DNA of 16,664 bases from Alphaproteobacteria bacterium (GTDB lineage Bacteria; Pseudomonadota; Alphaproteobacteria; CAAGCB01; CAG-977): the NCBI GenBank assembly GCA_900768465.1, contig CAAGCY010000017.1:1-16664 (forward strand), in the 5' to 3' direction. Below are positions 7,657 through 14,670 of the stretch, one piece after another. The stretch's first letter is position 1. Each line of letters opens with the position of its first letter. The translations under genes were made by a program, and so were the position numbers. The notes beneath the pieces are model-generated. The model worked only from the letters and a program-made list of their open reading frames with translations. It was not told where the DNA came from and made no database searches.

Positions 7657-7926
7657 TTATGTTCCCAAAGCGACAATGCGGTCGAACAACCCCGCGGAAA
7701 ACGTCCTTAACTGGTCAATCATAAACGGAAGCAGCAAAATCAGCGAAATGAACACCACCAGAATTTTCGGCACGAACACCAGCGTCATTTCTTGGATTTG
7801 GGTCAACGTCTGCACCAAACTGATAAGCAGACCGACAACCATCGCAATCATCAGCAACGGTCCCACGACCAGCAAAAGCGTGTAAATCGCGTCTTTACCG
7901 ACCTCCAGAACCATAACGTCGTTCAT
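7657..7926 (-). CDS. fliQ: Flagellar export gate protein FliQ
   Basis: A small, two-helix inner-membrane protein of the flagellar export gate. The 89-residue product is full family length, with hydrophobic segments at about 13-36 and 52-72. The conserved loop ISLVQTLTQIQEMTLVFVPK lies between them. The start at 7926 is preferred over a frame-open ATG at 8028 because the longer form would overlap fliE by about 85 bp and adds a non-homologous polar leader. GGAAGG lies 9 nt upstream of the chosen start. It begins 16 bp after the fliE stop codon. Confidence 0.95.
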   Translation of the reverse strand: MNDVMVLEVGKDAIYTLLLVVGPLLMIAMVVGLLISLVQTLTQIQEMTLVFVPKILVVFISLILLLPFMIDQLRTFSAGLFDRIVALGT

Positions 7927-7942
7927 TGACCGCGCCCTTCCG

Positions 7943-8257
7943 TCAAATCGGCATTTGCAGAATATCTTGATAGGCGGAAACGACCTTGTCGCGCACGGCG
8001 ACGACGGTTTGCAAAGCGACTTCGGCATTTGACACCGCCATAACGACCTCTTGAATATCCGCGGTTCCTTTGACGGCTTTCATACTCATCAGTTCGGCGT
8101 ATTGGTTATCCTTTTCCACCTGTTCGGCGGCAGAGCGCACCATTTCGGAAAACGTCCCCGCGGGCGAAACGGCTTTTGCTTCGTCGACGGACGGCAAAAC
8201 CGCGCGGGTCGCCGCCGTCTGATACGCCGAAAGAGCTTGGGAAATCTGATTGACCAT
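7943..8257 (-). CDS. fliE: Flagellar hook-basal body protein FliE
   Basis: FliE is the periplasmic adaptor that joins the MS ring to the proximal rod and is one of the first exported flagellar proteins. The 104-residue product has family length and the conserved C-terminal helices (VMAVSNAEVALQTVVAVRDK near 72-91, ending VSAYQDILQMPI). The start has AAAGGA 7 nt upstream. It follows flgC by 18 bp. Its place between flgC and fliQ is the standard alphaproteobacterial order. Confidence 0.95.
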   Translation of the reverse strand: MVNQISQALSAYQTAATRAVLPSVDEAKAVSPAGTFSEMVRSAAEQVEKDNQYAELMSMKAVKGTADIQEVVMAVSNAEVALQTVVAVRDKVVSAYQDILQMPI

Positions 8258-8275
8258 TTTCTATCCTTTCAAGCG

Positions 8276-8686
8276 TCAGCGGATTAAATCCAACGTGCGG
8301 CTCATCATATCCTTGGACACGGAAATCACGTTCAAGTTCGCTTCGTAAGTTCTTTGCGCTTCTTTCATATCCATCGTTTCAATCAAAGGATTGACGTTCG
8401 GCAGCAACACATAGCCGTCTTTGTCGGCGGCGACGTGATTCGGGTCGTATTTGCGTTCCAGCTCGCTTCTGTCGCGGGAAACGCGTCCGACTTTGACCAT
8501 TTCCGCGCCCGTCGCCCTGTCCAGTTCGTTGCGGAACGTCACCGTTTTGCGGCGATAAGGCTGTCCGCCAGGCGTTTTGGCAAGCGAATCCGCGTTCGCC
8601 ATATTTTCGGCGATGACGCGCAACCGTTGGGATTGGGCTTTCATGCCCGAAGCGGCGATTTTTTTGCTCAGCGTCAAATCATCCAT
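8276..8686 (-). CDS. flgC: Flagellar proximal rod protein FlgC
   Basis: FlgC is one of the proximal-rod subunits exported through the flagellar gate. The 136-residue protein has the rod/hook family N-terminal motif (SGMKAQSQRLRVIAENMANADS at about 13-34) and the matching C-terminal helix (MKEAQRTYEANLNVISVSKD then MMSRTLDLIR). Both are needed for coiled-coil packing in the rod. The start is well supported by GGGAGG 6 nt upstream. It follows flgB by 20 bp. Confidence 0.96.
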   Translation of the reverse strand: MDDLTLSKKIAASGMKAQSQRLRVIAENMANADSLAKTPGGQPYRRKTVTFRNELDRATGAEMVKVGRVSRDRSELERKYDPNHVAADKDGYVLLPNVNPLIETMDMKEAQRTYEANLNVISVSKDMMSRTLDLIR

Positions 8687-8706
8687 GATATTCCTCCCTT
8701 ACGGCA

Positions 8707-9150
8707 TTATTTGCCCAACGCGGTTCCCAGCAGAGCCATATTCTTTTTGAACAGAGTCGTTACCTGTTCGTGCTGACCGCGGGTTTCGTCGATTTTTGCC
8801 CATTGTTCCTCTAAAATCACACCGTTTTTATCGATGACGGTTTCAAAGGGGCGGCGGGTTTCTTTGACTTTTGCCTTGCCGTCCGCGACGGGCGACAAGT
8901 GTTTCGGATCGGTTTTGACCATTTTCGCATCCCCCGAAGCGGCGGTGCGGTGCATCGGATTCGTGCGCGTCAAAGGAACGTGTTTGCTTTCGCCGACGAA
9001 TTCCTTGAACTTCAGCGGTTCGACGTCGGACGGCATATAGTTCGGCGTATTGGCGTTGGCGATGTTTTGGGACAAGACGGACTGTCTTTGCGCCAGCCAG
9101 CGCATTTTTTCTTCGCTCATTTGGTACAAGGACAAATTCTGCAAATCCAT
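8707..9150 (-). CDS. flgB: Flagellar proximal rod protein FlgB
   Basis: FlgB is the rod subunit nearest the MS ring and the first gene of this flagellar operon. The 147-residue product carries the rod signature VLSQNIANANTPNYMPSD at about 25-42 and a C-terminal amphipathic helix. AAGGGAG stands 6 nt before the start. The gene is preceded by a sigma-54 promoter and a divergent intergenic region of about 200 bp, so it is probably the head of the flgB-to-cysQ transcription unit. Confidence 0.96.
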   Translation of the reverse strand: MDLQNLSLYQMSEEKMRWLAQRQSVLSQNIANANTPNYMPSDVEPLKFKEFVGESKHVPLTRTNPMHRTAASGDAKMVKTDPKHLSPVADGKAKVKETRRPFETVIDKNGVILEEQWAKIDETRGQHEQVTTLFKKNMALLGTALGK

Positions 9151-9225
9151 GTTCGACTCCCTTTCACATCATCTTGCGTTTTTTTATTTAAGAAAAAGTG
9201 AATCTTTTTCCCGCCTTGTCAGCTT

Positions 9226-9240
9226 TGCAAGAACCGTGCC
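9226..9240 (-). promoter_or_regulatory. Sigma-54 (RpoN) promoter of the flgB operon
   Basis: The minus strand reads GGCACGGTTCTTGCA, with GG at -24 and GC at -12 separated by exactly 10 bases. It matches the consensus TGGCACG-N4-TTGCA at all positions from the first G onward. Transcription would start near 9215, giving a leader of about 65 nt before the flgB ATG. Sigma-54 control of rod and hook genes is well known in alphaproteobacteria, for example with the activator FlbD in Caulobacter. Confidence 0.85.
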
Positions 9241-9249
9241 GATTCCAGA

Positions 9250-9267
9250 TTGCCCGCTTTTTGCCCG
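9250..9267 (-). promoter_or_regulatory. Heptamer direct repeat beside the sigma-54 promoter, possible activator site
   Basis: TTGCCCG occurs at 9250-9256 and again at 9261-9267, an 11-bp spacing that puts both copies on the same DNA face. In the flgB direction the unit reads CGGGCAA, which resembles the CCGGCAA half-site of the Caulobacter FlbD ftr element. The repeats lie 10-27 bp upstream of the -24 element, closer than most enhancer sites. Function is inferred only. Confidence 0.4.
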
Positions 9268-9351
9268 AAATGCAAAGATTTTTCTTTTCCGCGCGCTTTT
9301 TAAAGCGTACAACCCGAAACACCTTTTCATTTTAAAACGGAGTTTTGAAAA

Positions 9352-9687
9352 ATGCACGCTGTTTTACCTGTCGTTCTGTTGATTTGTTCGAACATTTTTA
9401 TGACTTTTGCGTGGTACGGACACTTGAAATTCAAATCGACTTCGCTGTGGGTGGTGATTTTGGTCAGCTGGGGAATCGCGTTTTTCGAATACTGCCTGCA
9501 AGTCCCCGCCAACCGAATCGGGCACGAGTATTATTCCGCCGCCCAGCTCAAAGGCATGCAGGAAGTCATCACGCTGAGCGTCTTTGCCGTGTTTTCGATT
9601 TTTTATCTGGGCGAGCAAATCCGCTGGAATCATATCGCGGGATTTATCCTTTTGGTCGTTGCGGGCGCATTGATTTTTAAACGCTGA
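9352..9687 (+). CDS. DMT-superfamily small membrane protein (DUF486)
   Basis: A 111-residue inner-membrane protein with four hydrophobic segments (about 4-20, 29-47, 70-85 and 90-108). It matches the DUF486 branch of the drug/metabolite transporter superfamily. Recognisable pieces are NIFMTFAWYGHLK at 14-26, FFEYCLQVPANRIG at about 44-57 and QLKGMQEVITLSVFAVFS at 65-82. Proteins of this size probably act as dimers, like small multidrug exporters, but no substrate is established. CGGAG lies 9 nt before the start. It is divergent from flgB. I found no strong -35/-10 pair for it in the 200-bp gap, only a 6-bp inverted repeat at 9294-9307. It may continue into the qmcA operon, which also has its own promoter. 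Confidence 0.9.
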   Translation: MHAVLPVVLLICSNIFMTFAWYGHLKFKSTSLWVVILVSWGIAFFEYCLQVPANRIGHEYYSAAQLKGMQEVITLSVFAVFSIFYLGEQIRWNHIAGFILLVVAGALIFKR

Positions 9688-9698
9688 TACGGTATCAT
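9670..9698 (+). promoter_or_regulatory. Sigma-70-type promoter of the qmcA-nfeD operon
   Basis: TTGATT (9670-9675) and TATCAT (9693-9698) are separated by 17 nt. The -10 matches five of six consensus bases and the -35 four. Transcription would start near 9705, just ahead of the AAAGGA ribosome-binding site of qmcA. The promoter lies in the last codons of the preceding DMT gene, and its -10 overlaps the palindrome at 9685-9697. Confidence 0.6.
9685..9697. promoter_or_regulatory. Palindrome TGATAC-G-GTATCA overlapping the qmcA -10 element
   Basis: A perfect 6-bp inverted repeat with a single central base. It includes the stop codon of the DMT gene and the first part of the candidate qmcA -10 element. 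A regulator bound here would block the promoter. The overlap is seen directly; the operator role is inferred. Confidence 0.35.
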
Positions 9699-9732
9699 AC
9701 GCTCAATATTGTTTTTTGAAAGGATACTTGCA

Positions 9733-10656
9733 ATGAGTGGTTTTGTCGTTTTTTTGATTGTTCTGGCAATCGTGGTTATTTCTTCTGGCGTCAAAACCGT
9801 GCCGCAAGGCATGGAATACACCGTCGAACGGTTCGGACGCTACACGCACACTTTGAAACCGGGGCTGAGCCTGATTATCCCCTTTGTCGATTCCATCGGC
9901 GCGAAAGTCAACATGATGGAACAGGTTCTTGACGTTCCGTCGCAGGAAGTCATCACCAAAGACAACGCCATGGTTACCGTTGACGGCGTCGTGTTCTTCC
10001 AAGTGCTGGAAGCCGCCCCCGCCGTTTACGAAGTCCGCCAGCTGCAGGTCGCGATTTTGAATTTGGTCATGACGAACATCCGTACCGTGATGGGGTCGAT
10101 GGACTTGGACGAACTGCTCAGCCAGCGCGACGTGATTAACCACCGCTTGCTGGACGTCGTGGACAAAGCGACCGAATCATGGGGCGTCAAAGTCATGCGT
10201 ATCGAAATCAAAGACATCACGCCGCCGCGTGATTTGGTCGATGCCATGGCGCGCCAGATGAAAGCCGAACGCGACAAACGCGCCCAAATTCTGGAAGCCG
10301 AAGGTCTGCGTCAAGCGCAAATTCTGAAAGCCGAAGGTGAAAAGCAATCCGTCGTTCTGGCGGCGGAAGGACGCAAGGAAGCCGCCTTCCGCGACGCCGA
10401 AGCCCGCGAACGCCAAGCCGAAGCGGAAGCCAAAGCGACCGCCTATGTTTCCGAAGCCATCGGCAAAGGCAACATCAACGCGATTAACTACTTCTTGGGT
10501 CAGAAATATCTGGACGCTTTGAAATCCATCGGCACGGCGGACAATTCCAAAATGGTCATGCTGCCGCTGGAAGCGACCAACATTCTGGGGTCCATCGCGG
10601 GCATCGGCGAAATCGCCAAAGAAAGCTTGGCAAAACAGACAACCAAGCGAGGCTGA
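9733..10656 (+). CDS. qmcA: SPFH/band-7 membrane scaffold protein QmcA
   Basis: A stomatin/prohibitin-family protein that assembles into large membrane-anchored cages or microdomains; in E. coli QmcA is linked to the FtsH-HflKC protease system. The 307-residue product has an N-terminal membrane anchor (about 3-19) and the SPFH domain (about 20-175), with family motifs VPQGMEYTVERFGRY and VVDKATESWGVKVMRIEIKDI. A long Ala/Glu-rich coiled coil (about 175-240) shows 11-residue repeats around AEG, and the C-terminal tail is hydrophobic. The start at 9733 is chosen over 9709 because AAAGGA stands just before it. nfeD starts one base after its stop codon, the classic SPFH-NfeD pairing. Confidence 0.93.
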   Translation: MSGFVVFLIVLAIVVISSGVKTVPQGMEYTVERFGRYTHTLKPGLSLIIPFVDSIGAKVNMMEQVLDVPSQEVITKDNAMVTVDGVVFFQVLEAAPAVYEVRQLQVAILNLVMTNIRTVMGSMDLDELLSQRDVINHRLLDVVDKATESWGVKVMRIEIKDITPPRDLVDAMARQMKAERDKRAQILEAEGLRQAQILKAEGEKQSVVLAAEGRKEAAFRDAEARERQAEAEAKATAYVSEAIGKGNINAINYFLGQKYLDALKSIGTADNSKMVMLPLEATNILGSIAGIGEIAKESLAKQTTKRG

Positions 10657-10657
10657 T

Positions 10658-11098
10658 ATGGAATTTGCGGATTACTGGGGCTGGCTGACCGCGGGCGTGG
10701 TGCTGATGGTGTTGGAGATTCTGACGCCGGGGGTGTTCTTTATGTGGATAGGCTTCGGCGCGCTGCTGACGGGCTTGGTATCCGCGATGTTTCCTGCGGC
10801 GACGCCTGTCGTTTTGGGAACGGTTTTCGCCGTTCTGTCGGTCATTTCCGTCATTATCGGACGCAAGCTGATTGGCAAAAAACAAACCGTCGACAATACT
10901 CTGAACAACCGCGGCGCGCTCTACATCGGGCAAAACTTTCAGGTCTTTGAACCGATTGCGGACGGACGCGGCAAAATCAAAGTCGGCGACACGCTTTGGC
11001 TGGCGTCCTGCCCTCAAAACGTCCCCGTCGGGGCAACCGTCAAAGTCACGGGCGTCAGCGGCACTTTCCTTGTGGTCGAGCCGGTCGATGAAAAATAA
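10658..11098 (+). CDS. NfeD-family membrane protein (partner of QmcA)
   Basis: A 146-residue short-form NfeD protein, resembling E. coli YbbJ. Hydrophobic segments at about 8-24, 29-46 and 48-68 are followed by a C-terminal soluble OB-fold domain (about 80-146), with the typical GKIKVGDTLW and VPVGATVKVTGVSGTFLVVEP. NfeD proteins are thought to assist or cap the SPFH protein encoded next to them. It lies one base after qmcA, with GAGG 5 nt before the start. The long-form NfeD protease domain is absent. Its last codons overlap the next gene by 11 bp. Confidence 0.93.
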   Translation: MEFADYWGWLTAGVVLMVLEILTPGVFFMWIGFGALLTGLVSAMFPAATPVVLGTVFAVLSVISVIIGRKLIGKKQTVDNTLNNRGALYIGQNFQVFEPIADGRGKIKVGDTLWLASCPQNVPVGATVKVTGVSGTFLVVEPVDEK

Positions 11099-12608
11099 AG
11101 CTTTCTTTATCGGGGCAAGCCTTTGCGGGCTTGCTCTTTTATTTTTCGCCGTTTTTCCGCTGACCACGGGAGAACAGCTGCCTTATCGTTTTCACGAACA
11201 TTTTTACAACACGCTGGAAATCGCGCGCGGTCATATCGTCAGCAACGACTTTTCTCCCGTTTGGGGGGGCGTTTTGACGGGATTCGACGGTTGGTTTGAC
11301 GGTCGGTCTTTTTTCGCCGCCGTTTACGCCGTTTTGCTGTTGAGCGGCGCCGCGTTTTTGTTCCTGCTGTTCAAGCTGCTGAAAAAGCTTGATTTGCCGT
11401 TGACCGATGGCGGAAAGTTCGCCGTCGCCGCGTTTGCTTTGGCTTTTTACATCAAAACCGCCGTTTCGGGAACGGACGCCGCTTTGGCGATGCCCGCCGT
11501 TTTACTTACCGCGCTCGCTTTGCTTCACGCTCTTGAAAAGCCGCGCGTTTTAACGGGAATCGCGGGCGGATTGGCTGTGTCGCTGATGCTGTTGACACGC
11601 TTTGATACCGCGGGATTCGCGATAACGTTCGCTTTGGTGTTTTATTTTCAGTTCAATGGCAAAGAACCCGTTTCTTACAAGCAATTTTTCGCTTTGATTG
11701 CGGGCTTAGCAATCGGCGTTCTGCCCGTAGCGGGCTATTGGCTGTGGGAAAAACACACATTCGGCGCGATTGTGCCGATGACGGTGCTCGGCTGGACAAA
11801 TGCGCAAGGAAGCGCGCCGTGGCGTATGCTTCAGCTGCTGTTTATCGACCCTGTCCGCAATATGATTCATCAGCCGACCGCGATTGTTCTGGTATCGTTT
11901 CCCGTTTTGCTGATTGCGCTGACGGCGTATCATTCGTTCCCGTGGATTAAGCGCGAACAAACGCCCCGCGACACTTTGTTTTACAGTATGCTGTGGTTTC
12001 CCGTTTTTCAAATCACGGCGTTGGCGCTGTTCAGTTACATCCTTGTCCCCGATTACGCTTTTTACCCGCTGGGAATCGGCGCGCCCGTTGCTTTGGCGTA
12101 TGCGATTAACCGCATTTCCGCCAATATCAAAGAAAATGATTTTTCCCTTGCCGAAAAAATCTGGAGCGCCGTCGGATTATGCTTGACGGCGGTCGGCGTA
12201 TACACGGTATCCGTCAACTATGACGCCAGTTATCACACCATGACCCGCGCTTTAATCCCGTTCACCCAAGCGCATGACGGACGCTTCGCCATGGGCAAAG
12301 GCGCGTCCGTCGCCGCGTTTGCCGTCAACAAACCGTTCATCCGCATGGACGGTCCCGCGGGGGATTCAAACCTGCAAAAACTGTTGGAAAACCAAGCCGA
12401 CATCCTTGACGCTTTGAAACAGTACGGCGCCGACCTGTACGTCGCCGTCAATCTGGTCAAACAGGACAGCGGTTGTTACGGCGTCCGCGAACCCAAGCAA
12501 AACAAGTTCGGAACAAACAAAAGCATGCAAGGGTGGCTGTGTCAAACCCCTGTTGCCGAAATACAGGCGTCGCCCACATTGCGCGTTCAGGTATTTGCCG
12601 TTCGCTGA
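11088..12608 (+). CDS. Polytopic membrane protein, probable GT-C-type glycosyltransferase
   Basis: A 506-residue protein with about ten membrane segments in the first 380 residues and a soluble C-terminal domain (about 380-506). Several features resemble GT-C glycosyltransferases that use polyprenyl-phosphate sugars: LTRFDTAGFAITFALVF at 169-185, WEKHTFGAIVPMTVLG at 220-235, and a C-terminal domain containing MDGPAGD. The expected acidic catalytic motif in the first outer loop is not clear; D54, D67 and D71 are the candidates there, so activity is uncertain. The ATG at 11088 lies inside the nfeD 3' end and has only a weak GAG-type ribosome-binding site, so translational coupling to nfeD is likely. 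Its stop codon abuts the stop codon of the opposing TolC-like gene. Alternatives include a flippase-like or purely structural membrane protein. Confidence 0.75.
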   Translation: MKNKAFFIGASLCGLALLFFAVFPLTTGEQLPYRFHEHFYNTLEIARGHIVSNDFSPVWGGVLTGFDGWFDGRSFFAAVYAVLLLSGAAFLFLLFKLLKKLDLPLTDGGKFAVAAFALAFYIKTAVSGTDAALAMPAVLLTALALLHALEKPRVLTGIAGGLAVSLMLLTRFDTAGFAITFALVFYFQFNGKEPVSYKQFFALIAGLAIGVLPVAGYWLWEKHTFGAIVPMTVLGWTNAQGSAPWRMLQLLFIDPVRNMIHQPTAIVLVSFPVLLIALTAYHSFPWIKREQTPRDTLFYSMLWFPVFQITALALFSYILVPDYAFYPLGIGAPVALAYAINRISANIKENDFSLAEKIWSAVGLCLTAVGVYTVSVNYDASYHTMTRALIPFTQAHDGRFAMGKGASVAAFAVNKPFIRMDGPAGDSNLQKLLENQADILDALKQYGADLYVAVNLVKQDSGCYGVREPKQNKFGTNKSMQGWLCQTPVAEIQASPTLRVQVFAVR

Positions 12609-14489
12609 TTATTTTTCCGAAATCAGGCAGGATTTCAAGTCTTCCGCCAAACGGACGCAGAAACGGCGCAACCGCTGCGCCGTATCGGCGATGTATGTTC
12701 TGTACCGCCGTTTTCCGTTGACGGAAACTTCGCGGTAAATCGGAGCGTACAGCGCCAGCTCGGCATCTTTCGCACTCAGTTCCGCCCAGTAGCTTTGCGC
12801 GGCGGGCAGAGTCTCGAAAGACGACAACTGCAGCATCTGAACGGGAGCATTGGCGGCGGGACGGGCGGCAACCGCCTGTTTCGGCACGGGAACAATCGGC
12901 GCGACGGGCGATTGAGGTTCGGGCTTTTGACGGCTCCACTTCAAAATTTCCGCGCGTTCGTTTGCGGAAATCGCTCCTGTTCGCGCTTTTTCCGACGGCG
13001 GGTAATCGTACGACACTTCTTTAAATCCCTGCGGTGCGTTGCGCGACAGATTGTTTTCCAGCGTATCCGCCATACTGGCGACGGTCGCCTTCATCGAAAA
13101 CGTCGGCAGAGGATCAACCCCCAGCGCCATAAACAGCCCGCTTTCCGCCGTTTTATAGTCGGCATACGCCAAATCGCGCTCCAAGTGCGTTGTCAGCACA
13201 TCGACGGCTTGCAAAACGGCGGCGCGTCGTTCTTCGGGCGTTTGCGTTTTTTCGGCGAACGTTTTTTGCCACAGCTTGTCCGTTACCGCGCCCAAAGAAT
13301 CCGTTACGCCGAAAGCGTCCGCCGCTTGCCGCAGCTGCAAATAGGACACGTTGACCTGCGAAATCACGGCGACGGTCAACGCTTGCCGACGCAAAAGCTC
13401 CAGCGTTTCCTTGTCTTTTGCCGTACGAATGGCTTGAGGTCTGGAAAACAGTCCCAGCAAATTCCACGTCACGCCCATTCCCGCGTCCGCCCAGCTTTTG
13501 TTTTTCATATAAGAGTTTGAATCGTAATTCATTCCCGCCGAAAATTCGATTCCGGGGAAGATGCGCAAAATTTCCTTTTTGGCTTCGCGTTTGGCAAGGC
13601 GCGCTTGGTAATCGCCGATACGCAATTCGGGGCGGTTGACCAAAGCAAAGTGTTCCAAATCGATTTGCCCGAATTCATTGACAACGCGCGGCGTGTCCAT
13701 TCCTTTGGGAATATCCAGCGAAAACGCCGTTGCGGGCGGCAAGTTCATCAGCGCCGCCAGTTCGGCTTTGGATGTCAAGACCTCTTTTTTCAACGCATTC
13801 AGTTTTTGCAAAGCCTGCAGCAGTTTTCTTTGTTCCGCCAAATCGGCGACGGAATTGCCCGACAAGCTTGTCCTGACGTTTTCCTGTTCCAGCGCCTGCG
13901 TCAAAGCGTTGACGTCTTCGGCAACGCGCTGAGCCGCCGCCGCGCGCCAATACGCCGAACGAACGTCATGCACCAAACGCTGCAGCGATTTGCGGCGGGC
14001 TTCTTCGGCGACAAAGCGGCGATCGGACGCCTGTTGAGCGTTGACATAGCTGATGCCGAAATCCAGCACGTTGAACACCAGTTGCAAATCGGCGTTTTTC
14101 GGATTTTTGTCGGACACAATCACGCTTTCGCCGCCCGACGAATCCCTGGCGGAAACGGTCAAGTGCTTTGAACGCGTTTCAAAGCCGCCCGACGCCGCCA
14201 AGCGCGGCAGCATATCCATTGTTGCGGAATCGGAAATGCCTGCGGAAATCGCCTGCTCCATCGCTTCGACGCGCTGATCGGCGTTGTATTTCACCGCGCG
14301 GGCAATGGCTTCGTAAAGTGTAATCGGTTTGGACACTTCCTCTTGTCCGCCGAACAAAGCGGCTTTGTCGACATCGGCGCGGGCGGCGCGTTCAGCGATG
14401 TTTGTCGGTTCCGTGCCGACGGCGCACGCCGCCAAACACACCGCCAGCAAAGCAATCCCCGATGATTTGTACATAAAATATTTCCGCAT
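12609..14489 (-). CDS. TolC-like outer-membrane efflux lipoprotein with C-terminal SPOR domain
   Basis: A 626-residue protein, longer than usual outer-membrane efflux proteins (about 420-500). It begins with a lipoprotein signal ending in the lipobox LAAC (C22). Residues about 55-465 form the two-repeat TolC/OMF region rich in long helices, starting PITLYEAIARAVKYNADQ. Typical pieces include KKEVLTSKAELAALMNLPP at 234-252 and NRPELRIGDYQARLAKREAKKE at 285-306. A Pro/Ala-rich linker (about 520-548) leads to a SPOR-like domain (about 550-624): VQMLQLSSFETLPAAQSYWAEL, then RYRTYIA, then C611 and C621. SPOR domains bind denuded peptidoglycan. GGGGA stands 7 nt before the start; an ATG at 14474 is possible but weaker. 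No inner-membrane pump genes lie beside it, so its partner and substrate are unknown. Confidence 0.88.
   Translation of the reverse strand: MRKYFMYKSSGIALLAVCLAACAVGTEPTNIAERAARADVDKAALFGGQEEVSKPITLYEAIARAVKYNADQRVEAMEQAISAGISDSATMDMLPRLAASGGFETRSKHLTVSARDSSGGESVIVSDKNPKNADLQLVFNVLDFGISYVNAQQASDRRFVAEEARRKSLQRLVHDVRSAYWRAAAAQRVAEDVNALTQALEQENVRTSLSGNSVADLAEQRKLLQALQKLNALKKEVLTSKAELAALMNLPPATAFSLDIPKGMDTPRVVNEFGQIDLEHFALVNRPELRIGDYQARLAKREAKKEILRIFPGIEFSAGMNYDSNSYMKNKSWADAGMGVTWNLLGLFSRPQAIRTAKDKETLELLRRQALTVAVISQVNVSYLQLRQAADAFGVTDSLGAVTDKLWQKTFAEKTQTPEERRAAVLQAVDVLTTHLERDLAYADYKTAESGLFMALGVDPLPTFSMKATVASMADTLENNLSRNAPQGFKEVSYDYPPSEKARTGAISANERAEILKWSRQKPEPQSPVAPIVPVPKQAVAARPAANAPVQMLQLSSFETLPAAQSYWAELSAKDAELALYAPIYREVSVNGKRRYRTYIADTAQRLRRFCVRLAEDLKSCLISEK
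12618..12842 (-). other. SPOR-like domain at the C-terminus of the TolC-like protein
   Basis: Residues about 550-624 of the TolC-like product show the SPOR pattern: an opening strand (VQMLQLSSF), a helix (TLPAAQSYWAELSA), a basic strand (GKRRYRTYIA), and a second helix with C611 followed by C621. The domain is joined by a Pro-rich linker. It would lie on the periplasmic side of the outer membrane, where it could grip septal glycan strands. Confidence 0.7.
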
Positions 14490-14534
14490 TTCAAAATCCC
14501 CAAAAACCGCAAACTGTGCGATTGTATTTCTACC

Positions 14535-14562
14535 AAGATACTATATATAGCCGTTCTGGCAA
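14535..14562 (-). promoter_or_regulatory. Candidate promoter of the TolC-like gene
   Basis: On the minus strand TTGCCA (14562-14557) and TATCTT (14540-14535) are separated by 16 nt. The -35 matches five of six consensus bases and the -10 four. A start near 14528 would give a leader of about 40 nt. The spacer contains an alternating TA tract (CTATATATAG at 14541-14550). Confidence 0.45.
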
Positions 14563-14608
14563 CAACTTTTTACGATTTTTTAACATTTTGCGGCAAGAGT
14601 TTGATTGT

Positions 14609-14637
14609 TTGACAAAATTTTCCGAATTTGCTATTCT
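14609..14637 (+). promoter_or_regulatory. Strong sigma-70-type promoter of the 543-residue protein gene
   Basis: A perfect -35 TTGACA (14609-14614) is followed after 17 nt by TATTCT (14632-14637), which matches four of six -10 bases. Transcription would begin near 14644, about 27 nt before the ATG. This is the best housekeeping-type promoter in the window. Confidence 0.7.
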
Positions 14638-14670
14638 GATAAAAAGCGGTTCACGGAGGCTTCGGAAGCT

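Noticed and set aside
7927..8028. Upstream extension of fliQ by 34 codons
   Set aside because: It would overlap fliE by about 85 bp and adds a leader absent from FliQ proteins, while a ribosome-binding site exists before the shorter start.
12605..12626. Inverted repeat at the convergent stop codons considered as a terminator
   Set aside because: A 6-bp A/T-rich stem with no T run after it on either strand; kept only as an observation.
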